The notes: generated by a model from the letters alone, not told the origin. DNA of 64,000 nucleotides from Alsobacter sp045348435 (GCF_045348435.1 NZ_CP157484.1:3534001-3598000); one strand, 5' to 3'. Shown: positions 7,987 to 17,146, counted from the first letter of the stretch. Program-made: numbers and translations.

Positions 7987-10377
7987 TCAGCTGATCGTCT
8001 TCAGCGCACGCAGGATCGCCTCCGGCGTGAGCGGAATTTCGGTCAGCGTCGCCCCGAAGGGCGACAAGGCGTCGTTGACGGCGTTTGCGACCGCGGCGGC
8101 CGCCCCAGCGGTGCCGGCCTCGCCCGCGCCTTTGGCGCCGATCTCGGATTCGGCCGTCGGCGAAACGATGTGGCCGACGTCGATGTCCGGCATCCCGGCC
8201 GCCATGGGAACGAGGTAGTCGGCCATGTTGCCGTTCAGGAGCTGCCCGCGATCATCATAGCGGCAGTGCTCCATCAGGGCGGGGCCCAGGCCCTGGACGA
8301 CCCCGCCGCGCACCTGTTCGTCGACCAGCTGCGGGTTGAGGATGGTGCCGCAGTCCTCCACGACCCAGTGGCGCAGCAGCGTGACGAACCCCGTCTCGAC
8401 GTCCACCTCGAGCCATGACGCCTGGACGCCATTGGTGAAGGCGAACGGGTATTTCCGCGGAACGTAGTGGCGCGTCGCCATCAGCTCCGCCTGGAAGTCG
8501 CCGGGCAGGGTGTCGGGGCGGAAATAGGCGATGCGGGCGACCTCGTCGAGGCTGATGCGCTCGCGGCCCGTGTCGCGATCCACCACCAGTCCGGACGCCA
8601 CGTCCAGGCTGTCGGGATCGGCCTGCAGCACGGCCCCGGCCACCTTGAGCACGTTCTGCCGCAGCGTCTTGCCGGCCTGCCAGGCGGCTTCGCCGCCGAT
8701 GCCCGCGGCGCGGGACGCCCATGTGCCGCCCCCATAGGGGGTGTTGTCGGTGTCGCCCAGGATCACCCGGACCTTGTCCATAGAGACGCCCATGGCGGTC
8801 GCGACGATCTGGGCCGTGATGGCCTCGGAGCCCTGGCCCTGCTCGGTGATGCTGGTCTGGCAGATCACCGCGCCGGTGGCGTCCAGCTTCACAGTCACGC
8901 CGTCCTGCGACGAGATCCGCGCGCCGCCCACCCCGTAGAAGGCCGCGCTCGGATTGGTAACCTCGATGAAGCTCGCAAGGCCGATCCCCCGATAAATCCC
9001 GCGGGTGCGTAGCCGGGCCTGCTCAGCCCTGAGCCCGTCGTAGTCCATCATGGCCAGCAGCTTGTCGAGCGCGGCGTGATGGGACAGCGCCTCAAACTTC
9101 AGGCCGGAGGGCGAGTCGGTCGGGTAGGCGTCGTCGCGAATGAGGTTGCGGCGCCGGATCTCGACCGGGTCCATCCCGATCGCCCGGGCCGCGAGGTCGA
9201 CGAGCCCTTCGGTCACCGAGCAGGCGATGGGATGCCCCACGGCGCGGTACTGGCACATGACGTTCTTGTTCTGGAACGCCACCCGTGCGCGGGCCCGGTA
9301 GTTGCGGGTCCGGTAGGGTCCGCCCACGAGGTTGACGACCTGGTTGGCCTCGATCGCGCTCGTGCGCGGATACATCGAGTAGGGGCCGATGCCGGTGAGG
9401 TCGTCGATCTCGAAAGCCGTGATCTCGCCGTCGCTCTTGACCGCGATCCGCCCCTTGCAGCGGTGGTCCCGGGCATGGATGTCGGTGACGAAGCTCTCGA
9501 TCCGGTCCGCCACGAATTTCACGGGCCGACGCAGCAGCTTGGAAAGGGCGGCCGTCGCCATGTCGTCGGCGTAGACATGGACCTTGATGCCGAAGGACCC
9601 GCCCACGTCCTTGCAGATCACCCGCACCTGGGGTTCGGAAAGGCCCAGATGCAGCGCGAAGATATTCTGCATCATGTGCGGGGCCTGGGTGCCCTGGTAG
9701 ACGGTCAGGCGCTGTTCGCCGGGGTTCCAGTCCGCCACGATCGAGCGCGGCTCGAGCGTGACCCCGGTGTGCCGCCCGAAGACGAACTCGGCTTCCGCCA
9801 CCGCGTCCGCCTGGGCGAAGGCGTCGTCCACCGCCCCGGCGTCGAGGCGGCGCTCGAAGGCCAGGTTGTCGCCAAGATCCGGATGGATCACCGGCGATCC
9901 CGCCACGAGCGCGGCGGCCATGTCGGTGACGGGCTCGAGCTCCTCGTAGTCGACCTCGACCCGTTCGGCGGCGTCCTCGGCTTCCGCGCGACTGCGCGCC
10001 ACCACGGCAGCGACCGCCTCGCCCACCCAGCAGGCGCGGTCCACCGCGATGGCGTGCTGGGGCGCCGATTTCAGGCCCTTGAGATGCGACAGCACGCCCA
10101 CCCAGGGGGTGCAGACCTTGGCCAGTTCGGCCCCGGTCACCACGGCCACGACGCCGGGCATCGCCCGCGCGACGTCCGCCCGGACGCCGAGAATGCGGGC
10201 GTGCGCGTGGGGAGACCGCACGAAGGCGACATGCGCCATTCGCGGCAGGACGAGGTCGCTGACATATTGCCCGCGCCCCTGCAGCAGCCTGCCGAGATTG
10301 GGGCGCGGCACCGAGCGGCCGATATAGGAGTTGGGCCGGTCGAGCGCCGTGAGGCCTGGTTCGACGACGTCGCTCAT
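7987..10377 (-). CDS. Molybdenum hydroxylase large subunit (CoxL/XdhB-like, molybdopterin-binding)
   Basis: The ATG at 10377 overlaps the stop of the small-subunit gene by ATGA, giving 796 residues beginning MSDVVEPGLTALDRPN; a longer open frame up to 11025 is an overlap artefact. The protein follows the aldehyde oxidase/xanthine dehydrogenase layout: a substrate-channel domain (GRGQYVSDLVLP near residue 30), VGGSFGIKVHVYADD near residue 275, and the catalytic glutamate in KGAGEAGTAG near residue 755. Such enzymes hydroxylate N-heterocycles, aldehydes or thioester-bound aromatics with water as oxygen donor. The CO-dehydrogenase active-site loop AYRCSFR was not seen, so CO oxidation is not supported. 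It partners the adjacent CoxS- and CoxM-like subunits. Confidence 0.92.
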   Translation of the reverse strand: MSDVVEPGLTALDRPNSYIGRSVPRPNLGRLLQGRGQYVSDLVLPRMAHVAFVRSPHAHARILGVRADVARAMPGVVAVVTGAELAKVCTPWVGVLSHLKGLKSAPQHAIAVDRACWVGEAVAAVVARSRAEAEDAAERVEVDYEELEPVTDMAAALVAGSPVIHPDLGDNLAFERRLDAGAVDDAFAQADAVAEAEFVFGRHTGVTLEPRSIVADWNPGEQRLTVYQGTQAPHMMQNIFALHLGLSEPQVRVICKDVGGSFGIKVHVYADDMATAALSKLLRRPVKFVADRIESFVTDIHARDHRCKGRIAVKSDGEITAFEIDDLTGIGPYSMYPRTSAIEANQVVNLVGGPYRTRNYRARARVAFQNKNVMCQYRAVGHPIACSVTEGLVDLAARAIGMDPVEIRRRNLIRDDAYPTDSPSGLKFEALSHHAALDKLLAMMDYDGLRAEQARLRTRGIYRGIGLASFIEVTNPSAAFYGVGGARISSQDGVTVKLDATGAVICQTSITEQGQGSEAITAQIVATAMGVSMDKVRVILGDTDNTPYGGGTWASRAAGIGGEAAWQAGKTLRQNVLKVAGAVLQADPDSLDVASGLVVDRDTGRERISLDEVARIAYFRPDTLPGDFQAELMATRHYVPRKYPFAFTNGVQASWLEVDVETGFVTLLRHWVVEDCGTILNPQLVDEQVRGGVVQGLGPALMEHCRYDDRGQLLNGNMADYLVPMAAGMPDIDVGHIVSPTAESEIGAKGAGEAGTAGAAAAVANAVNDALSPFGATLTEIPLTPEAILRALKTIS

Positions 10378-10862
10378 CGGGCGCCCTCCGACCGTTGGCG
10401 GGCCGTCGCGTCCACCGCGTCGACGATGGCGTGATAGCCGGTGCAGCGGCAATAATTCCCGGACATGTGGTCGCGGATGGCGTCCCTGTCGGGACGGGGG
10501 TTGGCCGCCAGCAGCTCCTGGGCGGTCAGCAGCATGCCGGGCGTGCAATAGCCGCACTGCAACGCGTTGCGCGCCTCGAAGGCCGCCTGCAGGTCGGCGA
10601 TCTCGCCGGTGTCCGACACGCCCTCGATGGTCTCGACCACGCCCCCCGACGCCTGTACGGCCAGCACGAGGCAGCCACGGACGATGTCTCCGTCCAGCCG
10701 CACGGTGCAGGCCCCGCAAACGCCGTGCTCGCATCCGATATGGGTGCCGGTGAGGCCCAGCTGCTCCCTGAGGAAATCCGCCAGATGCTGGCGCGGCGGC
10801 GCCTGAGCCGTCACCGCCTCGCCATTGACCGTGAGGGCGACTTCCATCGTCGAGCCGGTCAC
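10374..10862 (-). CDS. Molybdenum hydroxylase small subunit (2Fe-2S, CoxS-like)
   Basis: The 162-residue protein has the plant-type 2Fe-2S pattern CEHGVCGACTV plus a later Cys, and the second cluster pattern CGYCTPGM with CRCTGY in the C-terminal helical domain. These eight cysteines wire electrons from the molybdopterin centre to FAD. Its start overlaps the CoxM-like stop by 4 bases and its stop overlaps the CoxL-like start by 4 bases, so the three are surely cotranslated. Confidence 0.95.
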   Translation of the reverse strand: MTGSTMEVALTVNGEAVTAQAPPRQHLADFLREQLGLTGTHIGCEHGVCGACTVRLDGDIVRGCLVLAVQASGGVVETIEGVSDTGEIADLQAAFEARNALQCGYCTPGMLLTAQELLAANPRPDRDAIRDHMSGNYCRCTGYHAIVDAVDATARQRSEGAR

Positions 10863-11746
10863 GCCGCCCTCCCCTGCCGCGAGCCGAGGCCCGGGACCAT
10901 GCCGGCCAGAACCCGGTGGAGCAGAACTCCCGCAAGGTGCAGGCGCATCGCCCCGGTGGCCTGGAGGTCGTCGGGCGGATCGAGGTCCTGGGACAGGGCG
11001 GCGCGCGCCCTTGCGACGGCCTCAAGGCTCGGCTCTCCCTGTTCCAGCACGGCGGCGGCGGACTTCGCCAGGATGGGCCTGTCGCCCACGGAGAAATAGG
11101 CCAGCCTGACCTGGGTCATCTCGCCTGCGTCCGACAGAACGGCCGAGCACGCGAGGCCCGCAAGCGCATAGTCGCCGTTGCGGCGCGCCAGTTCCATGAA
11201 ACCGGCGGTCCGCCCGGCCGGCGCCGCCGGGATCTCGACCGCGGTGAGGATCTCGCCGGGCTGGAGCGCGGTCTCATAGATGCCCGTGAAAAAAGCCTCC
11301 GCCGAAATTCTGCGCTCGCCGCCCGCTCCCTCGACCACGATCGTCGCATCGAGCGCCAGCATGCAGGCCGGCAGCTCGGAGGCCGGGTCCGCATGGGCGA
11401 GATTGCCCCCGATCGTGCCGCGGTTGCGGATCGCGGCGTGCGCCACATGGCGGACCGCCTCGCACAGGAGCGGGTGCCTCGCGGCGATCAGGTCGGAGGA
11501 AAGCAGGTCGGCGTGGCGCGTGAGCGCGCCGATGCGCAGCGTCCCGTCATGGTCCTGCACGCCGCGGAGATCGCCGATATGCGAAATGTCGATGAGGATC
11601 TCCGGCGCCAGCAGGCGCAGATTGAGGGCGGGGACGAGGCTCTGCCCGCCGGCCAGCAAGCGCGCCCCATCGCCGTGCCGCGCCAGCAGCTCCAGCGCAT
11701 GCGGCAGCGATTCGGCCCGGGCGTAGTCGAACGCCGCAGCTTTCAT
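10859..11746 (-). CDS. Molybdenum hydroxylase FAD subunit (CoxM-like)
   Basis: This 295-residue flavoprotein has the two FAD-binding segments of the family, LLAGGQSLVPALNLRL near residue 31 and TIGGNLAHADPASELP near residue 110. It accepts electrons from the 2Fe-2S subunit and passes them to a quinone, NAD or another acceptor. It is the first gene of an eight-gene operon (coxM-coxS-coxL-like, then binding protein and livHMGF-like). A copy of the 24-bp inverted-repeat motif lies about 65 bases upstream of its ATG. Confidence 0.93.
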   Translation of the reverse strand: MKAAAFDYARAESLPHALELLARHGDGARLLAGGQSLVPALNLRLLAPEILIDISHIGDLRGVQDHDGTLRIGALTRHADLLSSDLIAARHPLLCEAVRHVAHAAIRNRGTIGGNLAHADPASELPACMLALDATIVVEGAGGERRISAEAFFTGIYETALQPGEILTAVEIPAAPAGRTAGFMELARRNGDYALAGLACSAVLSDAGEMTQVRLAYFSVGDRPILAKSAAAVLEQGEPSLEAVARARAALSQDLDPPDDLQATGAMRLHLAGVLLHRVLAGMVPGLGSRQGRAA

Positions 11747-11811
11747 CGTGGGCTTCCCATCCCTGCACGTCTCCGGGCGGGAGTAGAGCGTTCCCCCCGG
11801 AGGTCGTCAAG

Positions 11812-11835
11812 CTTGTTTATCGCTCGATTATTAGT
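11812..11835. promoter_or_regulatory. Inverted-repeat operator-like motif, copy A
   Basis: Left arm CTTGTTTATC, spacer GCTC, right arm GATTATTAGT. It matches four other copies (12319, 17123, 32380, 32460) in the core TTTATC-N4-GAT and flanking A/T positions. It lies upstream of the coxM-like operon, between that start and the end of the GlcG-like gene. Confidence 0.6.
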
Positions 11836-11836
11836 C

Positions 11837-12277
11837 TCAGCTGGCGACGCCGGGATCGGCCTTCAGCCCCGCCGCCTCGATGCCCGCCACCGCGCAGATC
11901 TCGTCATTGTCAGAAATGTCGCCCGAGATCCCGACCGCGCCGATGATCGTACCTTCCTGGTCGCGGATCAAGACGCCGCCCGGGACGGGCACCATTCGGC
12001 CCTGGCTGGCCGCGGCGAGCGCGGTGAAGAAGGCCGGCGCCTTCGCGGCCCTGCCGAACAGCTCGCGCGAGCCGAAGCCCATCCCCAGCGCGCCCCAGGC
12101 CTTGCCGGTGGCGATGTCGACTCGCAGGATGCCGGACCGGTCCTCGCGCTTGACCACGATGGGGTGCCCGCCCGCGTCGAGCACGACGACCGTCAGCGGT
12201 TCGAAATTGCGGTCGCGGCCGGTCTTGAGCGCCACGGTTACGATCTCGTCGGCCTGGGCCAGGGTCAATGGGTTCAT
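11837..12277 (-). CDS. GlcG/HbpS family heme-binding-like protein
   Basis: The 146-residue product matches the GlcG/HbpS (DUF336) fold, with LTVVVLDAGGHPIVVKRED and the glycine-rich end VGISGDISDNDEICAVAGIEAA. Family members bind heme or corrinoid, or occur as small accessory proteins beside oxidative catabolic enzymes; their role is often unknown. A strong ribosome site (GGAGGAACGAC) precedes the ATG. It is divergent from the dehydrogenase gene at 12387 with motif copy B between them. Confidence 0.82.
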   Translation of the reverse strand: MNPLTLAQADEIVTVALKTGRDRNFEPLTVVVLDAGGHPIVVKREDRSGILRVDIATGKAWGALGMGFGSRELFGRAAKAPAFFTALAAASQGRMVPVPGGVLIRDQEGTIIGAVGISGDISDNDEICAVAGIEAAGLKADPGVAS

Positions 12278-12318
12278 GTCGTTCCTCCGCGCCGCGCGCC
12301 GTTGCGCCGCCGTTCGAC

Positions 12319-12342
12319 CTCGTTTATCGCTTGATCATTAGA
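12319..12342. promoter_or_regulatory. Inverted-repeat operator-like motif, copy B
   Basis: Left arm CTCGTTTATC, spacer GCTT, right arm GATCATTAGA. It is placed between the divergent GlcG-like gene (ATG at 12277) and the dehydrogenase gene (ATG at 12387), so it could control both. Confidence 0.6.
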
Positions 12343-12386
12343 CAGCGCGGCCGCGAACGCAATGGCCGTCAGCGGGAGAGGCGTCC

Positions 12387-13265
12387 ATGGACAAGACGGT
12401 CGGGATCATCGGTCTGGGCATCATGGGCGGCGCGATCGCCCGCAATCTCGTCGACCGCGGCTGGACCGTGGTGGGGACCGACGTCGACCAGAGCCGCTGC
12501 ACGGAGCTGTCCGCGGCCGGGGTGCGGATCGCGGCCGGGGCGGCTGACGTCGCCCGCGCCGCGCCCACGATCCTCACCAGCCTGCCCAGTCCAAAGGCCG
12601 TGGCCGCCGTCGCCAAGGAGATCGCCGAAGCCGGCGTGGAGCGCAGGATCGTGGCGGAGGTGAGCACGCTTGCGCTGGACGACAAGCTGGCTTTCCAGCA
12701 GACGCTGGCGGCGGCCGGACACGTCCCGCTCGACTGCCCGCTCAGCGGCACCGGGGCGCAGGCCAAGAACCGGGATCTCGTCGTCTACGCCAGCGGCGAC
12801 GCCGCAGCGATCCAGTCGCTGTCCCAGCTTTTCGGCGATTTCGGCCGCAAGACCGTCAATCTGGGCGCCTTCGGCAATGGCAGCCGGATGAAGTTCATCG
12901 CCAACCTGCTGGTGGCGGTGAACAACGTGGCCTCCGCCGAGGCGATGGTGCTGGCCATGAAGGCGGGTCTCAACCCGGACGACGTGGTCGACGTGATCGG
13001 CGCGGGCGCCGGCACGTCCCGCGTGTTCGAGCTTCGCGCTCCCATGATGGCGCAGGACGTCTATGAGCCCGCCACCATGCGGGTCTCGACCTGGCAGAAA
13101 GACATGGCGGTGATCGAGGCCTTCGCGCGCGAGCTTGGCTGCGAGACGCCCTGCTTCTCGGCCACCCGGCCCATCTATGACGAGGCCATGCGCCAGGGGC
13201 TGGGCGACCAGGATACGGCGGCCGTTTGCCGGGTCCTGGAGGACAAGGCGGGCTTCACCCGCTGA
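12387..13265 (+). CDS. NAD(P)-dependent beta-hydroxyacid dehydrogenase (3-hydroxyisobutyrate dehydrogenase family)
   Basis: The 292-residue protein opens with the Rossmann motif GIIGLGIMGGAIARNL and carries the substrate-binding segment DCPLSGTGAQAKNRDL and the catalytic-lysine segment NGSRMKFIANLLVAVNN near residue 171. These define the beta-hydroxyacid dehydrogenase family, which oxidises short beta-hydroxy acids to aldehydes or keto acids. GGGAGAGG precedes the ATG. It ends 3 bases before the convergent LysR gene. A second member of the same family is encoded at 26304. The substrate is not evident. Confidence 0.9.
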   Translation: MDKTVGIIGLGIMGGAIARNLVDRGWTVVGTDVDQSRCTELSAAGVRIAAGAADVARAAPTILTSLPSPKAVAAVAKEIAEAGVERRIVAEVSTLALDDKLAFQQTLAAAGHVPLDCPLSGTGAQAKNRDLVVYASGDAAAIQSLSQLFGDFGRKTVNLGAFGNGSRMKFIANLLVAVNNVASAEAMVLAMKAGLNPDDVVDVIGAGAGTSRVFELRAPMMAQDVYEPATMRVSTWQKDMAVIEAFARELGCETPCFSATRPIYDEAMRQGLGDQDTAAVCRVLEDKAGFTR

Positions 13266-13268
13266 CGC

Positions 13269-14186
13269 CTAGCGCGGCAGGATGCCGGCGATTCGCGCGG
13301 ACTCCGCCGTCAGCAGGTCCGCGAAAAGCCGCGCGGCGGGCGCCAGCGCCTTGCGGGCGGGCTCGATCAGGACGAACTCGGCCGAGAGCTTGGGCTCGTC
13401 CAACGGTCGGATGTCGTAGCGGGCGCCGTCGAGGTCGCCGGCCATGATGACGCCGGGCAGGATGGCGACCCACTCGCTCGCGGCGACGAATTCGAGCGTT
13501 CCCATCATGGCGTCGAGTTCGAGCCGCGACCGGACCTCGACGCCATTGGTGGCCAGATAGGTCTCGATGTTGCGGCGCCTTGTGTTCTGGGGACCCGGCA
13601 GGACGATGTCGATCGGGCCGAGCGCGCTGAGGCGCACCGGGCTGAGATGCCGCCCCGCCCGCCCCCGGGCCGCCACCAGCATCTCCCGGTCGCTCAGGAT
13701 GCGCGTGGTGGTCAACCCCACGTCGCCCTCGAAGGCGGGCACGATCGCGAAATCCAGTTCGCCCTGCCGGACTTTCTCGGTGAGCACCGCCGAATAGGCT
13801 TCCAGGATCCGGACCTCCGCGCCAGGCGCATGCGCCATGAAGGCCTTCAGGGTCGGCGACAGCACCGCGCGCGTGAAGGTCGGCATCAGCCCGACCCTGA
13901 CCTCTCCGCCCGACCGCGCGATTTCGCTGGCGGCGTGGCCCGCCTCGTCGAGGCGGCGCAGGATGGCGACGCACTCGCCGTAATAGCGACGGCCCACCGC
14001 GGTCGGCGCGACCAGCCGCCCATCGCGCGAAAACAGCTGCGCTCCCAGCCCCTGCTCGAGTTGCCGGACATGCTGCGACATGCCCGACTGCGTCGCTCCC
14101 TCCCGCTCCGCCGCGGCCGTGAAGGAGCCTTCCTCGAACACGGCCACGAAGGACCGGATCTGCCTGAGGGACTGCATGAGCATCAA
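13269..14186 (-). CDS. LysR-family transcriptional regulator
   Basis: The 305-residue protein has an N-terminal winged helix-turn-helix (SFVAVFEEGSFTAAAEREGATQSGMSQHVRQLE) described here only by position, residues ~12-45, and a C-terminal type 2 periplasmic-binding-like effector domain. It is divergent from the luciferase-like monooxygenase gene at 14285, the classical arrangement for a LysR regulator that controls its neighbour. The inducer is unknown. Confidence 0.92.
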   Translation of the reverse strand: MMLMQSLRQIRSFVAVFEEGSFTAAAEREGATQSGMSQHVRQLEQGLGAQLFSRDGRLVAPTAVGRRYYGECVAILRRLDEAGHAASEIARSGGEVRVGLMPTFTRAVLSPTLKAFMAHAPGAEVRILEAYSAVLTEKVRQGELDFAIVPAFEGDVGLTTTRILSDREMLVAARGRAGRHLSPVRLSALGPIDIVLPGPQNTRRRNIETYLATNGVEVRSRLELDAMMGTLEFVAASEWVAILPGVIMAGDLDGARYDIRPLDEPKLSAEFVLIEPARKALAPAARLFADLLTAESARIAGILPR

Positions 14187-14191
14187 GATCC

Positions 14192-14215
14192 ATAATGCCA
14201 GGAAGTAGGAATAAT
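14192..14215. promoter_or_regulatory. Possible LysR binding site (imperfect inverted repeat)
   Basis: ATAATGCC and GGAATAAT are imperfect inverted arms (6 of 8 positions) around 8 bases, just upstream of the LysR start and about 70 bases before the divergent monooxygenase gene. The A/T-rich dyad fits the general T-N11-A type of LysR site, but the match is weak. Confidence 0.3.
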
Positions 14216-14284
14216 CATTTTTTGCGCTGGAGGTCGAGGCCTTAGGCTCCCTCCAAACACGACAGACAGGTCGAGGAGCGCCCG

Positions 14285-15391
14285 ATGCAGCTTGGCTTCT
14301 TCACGATGCCGATCCACCCGCTCGACAAGGATTGGCGCCAGTGCCTGGCGGAGGACCGCGAAGCCTTCGTGCTGGCGGATGAACTCGGCTTCGTGGAGGC
14401 CTATGCCGGCGAGCACGTCACCGACAAGGCCGAGAACATCACCTCCTGCATCACCTTCCTGGCGTGGATCGCGTCCGCCACGAAGCGCATCAGGCTCGGC
14501 ACCGGCACCGTCAACATGCCGAACGCGCACCCGGCGGCCACGGCGGCGCAGATCGCCATGCTCGATCACATGCTGGACGGACGCTTCAATTTCGGGATCA
14601 GCCCCGGCGGCCTGCTGTCCGACGCCGAGTTGTTCGGCAATCTCGACGCGAACCGGAACGAAATGTTCCTCGAGGCGATCAACGCCATCCTGGCGATCTG
14701 GGGCGGCGAGGCGCCCTACGACATCAAGGGCAAGTACTGGACGATCTCCACCGCCCGCACGATGATGCCGGAGATCGGGCAGGGCACGATGCCCAAGCCC
14801 CTGCAGCGCCCTCATCCGCCCATCGTCGTGACTGCGGTCGCGCCCTTCTCGAAGGGCGTCACCGAAGCGGCGGCCCGCGGCTGGGACCCGATCTCGGCCA
14901 ACTTCCTGATGCCCGAATGGGTCAAGAGCCACTGGCCCAAATATGTCGAGGGCTGCGAGAAGGGCGGCCGCCCCGCCGATCCCGCGAACTGGCGGGTGGC
15001 CAAGAGCGTCTTCGTCGCCGACGACGCCGCCACCGCCAAGGCCTACGCGATGGACCCGGACGGCCCCTATGTGTCCTACTACCGGTCCCTCTTCACCAAG
15101 CTAAAGAAGAACGGCCGGATCGAGCTCTTCAAGACGCGGCGCGATCAGCCGGACGACGAGGTGACGCTGGAGTCGGTCTGCGATCGGCTGATCATCTATG
15201 GAACCCCGGACAAGGTCGCGGACGACCTGCTGGCCTTCCGGGAAACCGTGGGCGATTTCGGCACGCTTCTCTACGCCGGCAAGGACTGGAAAGACCGGGC
15301 CCTCGGGCGGCGCTCGATGGTCCTGCTCGCCGAGAAGGTGCAACCCTTGGTGAACGCCGCCTCGCCGCGCGCGACGCAGGCCGCCGAATGA
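14285..15391 (+). CDS. LLM-class (luciferase-like) flavin-dependent monooxygenase
   Basis: The 368-residue protein shows the TIM-barrel features of bacterial luciferase relatives: MQLGFFTMPIHPLDKDW at the start, RIRLGTGTVNMPNAHPAATAAQ near residue 78, LDGRFNFGISPGG near residue 98 and TPDKVADDLLAFRE near the end. These enzymes use FMNH2 from a separate reductase to insert oxygen; the flavin reductase at 30090 could supply it, by inference. The stop overlaps the next ATG by 4 bases. It is unlike the uracil enzyme RutA in detail, so pyrimidine use is not claimed. Confidence 0.9.
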   Translation: MQLGFFTMPIHPLDKDWRQCLAEDREAFVLADELGFVEAYAGEHVTDKAENITSCITFLAWIASATKRIRLGTGTVNMPNAHPAATAAQIAMLDHMLDGRFNFGISPGGLLSDAELFGNLDANRNEMFLEAINAILAIWGGEAPYDIKGKYWTISTARTMMPEIGQGTMPKPLQRPHPPIVVTAVAPFSKGVTEAAARGWDPISANFLMPEWVKSHWPKYVEGCEKGGRPADPANWRVAKSVFVADDAATAKAYAMDPDGPYVSYYRSLFTKLKKNGRIELFKTRRDQPDDEVTLESVCDRLIIYGTPDKVADDLLAFRETVGDFGTLLYAGKDWKDRALGRRSMVLLAEKVQPLVNAASPRATQAAE

Positions 15392-16191
15392 GCGGCTGCG
15401 TCCTGGTCGATTGCGGCGGCTTCCGGCTCGCCGCCGAGGTGTCGGGCGCTCCCGAGGGCGCGCCATGGCTGGTGCTGTCGAACTCCCTCGGGGCCTCCCG
15501 CGCCATGTGGGCGCCCCAACTCGCCTGGCTCGGCCGGCGCTTCCGCGTGCTGGGCTACGATCAGCGTGGCCACGGCGAATCGGACGCTCCGGCGGGACCC
15601 TATGGGTTCGACTACCTGACGGGGGACGTCATCGCCCTCATGGACCATTTCGGCGTCGAGACGGCGAGCTTCATGGGGCTGTCGCTCGGCGGCATGACCG
15701 GGCTCGGGCTCGCCCTTCGCCACCCGTCCCGCTTCGACCGGATCGTCTGCTGCGACGCACGCGCGGACGCCCCGCCGGCTTACGTCCAGGGGTGGACCGA
15801 CCGCATCGCCGCGGTGCGCGACGGGGGCATGGCCACCATCCTCGCCGGGACGATGGAACGCTGGTTCGTCCCGCAGACGCGGGACGCGCAGCCGGATCTG
15901 ATGGCCGCCATGCATGCAATGTTTACGGCGACGTCGCCCGACGGCTATATCGGCTGCGCCGAGGCCCTGAAGCGCCTCGACTACCTCAAGGACCTTCCCG
16001 GCCTGAGCATTCCGACGCTGTATGTGGTGGGCGACAGCGACCTCGCCGCCCCGCCCGCGGCCATGCGGGCGATGGCGGAGGCGACGCCCGGATCACGCTA
16101 TGCGGAGATCCCCGGAGCGGCGCATCTGGCCAACATCGACAACCCCGCCGCCTTCGCGTCCGCCGTAGGTCCTTTCCTCGGCCTCGCTTGA
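15388..16191 (+). CDS. Alpha/beta hydrolase (enol-lactonase-like)
   Basis: The ATG at 15388 overlaps the monooxygenase stop as ATGA, giving 267 residues. The catalytic triad is visible: nucleophile Ser in FMGLSLGGMTG near residue 95, Asp in YVVGDSDLAAPP, and His in GAAHLANIDNP near the end. It resembles 3-oxoadipate enol-lactonase (PcaD) and N-formylmaleamate deformylase relatives, enzymes that open lactones or cleave amides after ring oxidation. Tight coupling to the monooxygenase suggests it acts on its product. Confidence 0.88.
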   Translation: MSGCVLVDCGGFRLAAEVSGAPEGAPWLVLSNSLGASRAMWAPQLAWLGRRFRVLGYDQRGHGESDAPAGPYGFDYLTGDVIALMDHFGVETASFMGLSLGGMTGLGLALRHPSRFDRIVCCDARADAPPAYVQGWTDRIAAVRDGGMATILAGTMERWFVPQTRDAQPDLMAAMHAMFTATSPDGYIGCAEALKRLDYLKDLPGLSIPTLYVVGDSDLAAPPAAMRAMAEATPGSRYAEIPGAAHLANIDNPAAFASAVGPFLGLA

Positions 16192-16217
16192 CGTCTCCCC
16201 GACCCCGGACGATCCCC

Positions 16218-17111
16218 ATGGCTCTCAGCGACCGCATCCCCTTCCAGGCCATCGTCGATCGGCCGAAGCTGACGCTCCCCGGCGGCGCGAGGCTGGCCGT
16301 GTGGGTGATCCTCAATGTCGAGGAATGGCGGATCGAGCGGCCCATGCCGCGCACGGTCCTGCCGCCCCCGATGGGTCAGCCGCTTCTGCCTGACGTGCCG
16401 AACTGGTCCTGGCACGAATACGGGATGCGGTCGGGTTTCTGGAGGCAATACGAGGCCCTGACGAGCCGCAACATTCCGACGACCCTCGCCACGAACGGGA
16501 GCGTCTGCCTCACCTACCCGCGCGTGGCCGGAGCCGCACGGGAGGCCGGCTGGGAGTTCATGGGCCATGGCTTCCTGCAGGGGCCGATGCACAAGCTTGA
16601 GGACCAGCGCGGCGCCATCCGGCGCGCCGTGGACGAGATCGCGGCGTTCTCCGGCAAGCCGCCGCGCTCGTGGGAAAGTCCCGGCCTGACCGAAACCGAG
16701 GAGACCCTGGACCTCCTGCGCGAGCACGGGATCGAATATGTGGCCGATTGGGTCATCGACGACCTGCCGCAGGAGGTCGCCACCCCGCACGGGACCATCA
16801 CGACGATCCCCTACACGGTCGAGACCAACGACATCGTGGTCTTCGCCCTGCAGCACCAGACCTCCGACCAGTTCCTGCGCCGGGGCATGGACCAGTTCGA
16901 CCGCCTCTACCAGGAGGGGGCCGACAACGCCCGCGTCATGGCCATTTCGATCCATCCCTACATCACCGGCGTCCCGCACCGGATCCGCTACCTGGAGGAC
17001 CTGCTGGACTATGTCGCCCAGCACGAAGGCGTGGCCTTCATGACGGCGAGCGAGATCGGCGACTGGTACGCCGGGCAGATGGCGGCGCACGCCAAAAGCG
17101 AGCGCGCGTAG
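16218..17111 (+). CDS. Polysaccharide-deacetylase-fold amidohydrolase (PuuE-like)
   Basis: Starting at the ATG at 16218 the product is 297 residues. It has the NodB-type fold in the variant seen in PuuE allantoinases and related cyclic-amide hydrolases: LPGGARLAVWVILNVEEW, EYGMRSGFWRQYEAL, GWEFMGHGFLQ near residue 113, SWESPGLTET near residue 153 and ISIHPYITGVPHRIRYLE near the end. Such enzymes hydrolyse C-N bonds of allantoin-like rings. There is no signal peptide, which argues for small-molecule catabolism rather than cell-wall deacetylation. It sits 26 bases after the alpha/beta hydrolase gene. Confidence 0.85.
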   Translation: MALSDRIPFQAIVDRPKLTLPGGARLAVWVILNVEEWRIERPMPRTVLPPPMGQPLLPDVPNWSWHEYGMRSGFWRQYEALTSRNIPTTLATNGSVCLTYPRVAGAAREAGWEFMGHGFLQGPMHKLEDQRGAIRRAVDEIAAFSGKPPRSWESPGLTETEETLDLLREHGIEYVADWVIDDLPQEVATPHGTITTIPYTVETNDIVVFALQHQTSDQFLRRGMDQFDRLYQEGADNARVMAISIHPYITGVPHRIRYLEDLLDYVAQHEGVAFMTASEIGDWYAGQMAAHAKSERA

Positions 17112-17122
17112 ACGGACTCGCT

Positions 17123-17146
17123 CTAATTTTTCGTTTGATAAATTAG
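17123..17146. promoter_or_regulatory. Inverted-repeat operator-like motif, copy C (most symmetric)
   Basis: Left arm CTAATTTTTC and right arm GATAAATTAG pair at 9 of 10 positions around the spacer GTTT. It lies about 88 bases before the CocE-type hydrolase gene. Confidence 0.65.

Noticed and set aside
7987..11025. 1012-codon version of the Mo large subunit
   Set aside because: The extra N-terminal part runs through the CoxS-like and part of the CoxM-like genes in another frame; the ATGA overlap at 10374-10377 gives the natural start.
7987..11746. Carbon monoxide dehydrogenase (coxMSL)
   Set aside because: Gene order fits, but the CO-specific AYRCSFR active-site loop was not seen and the operon continues into a solute transporter.
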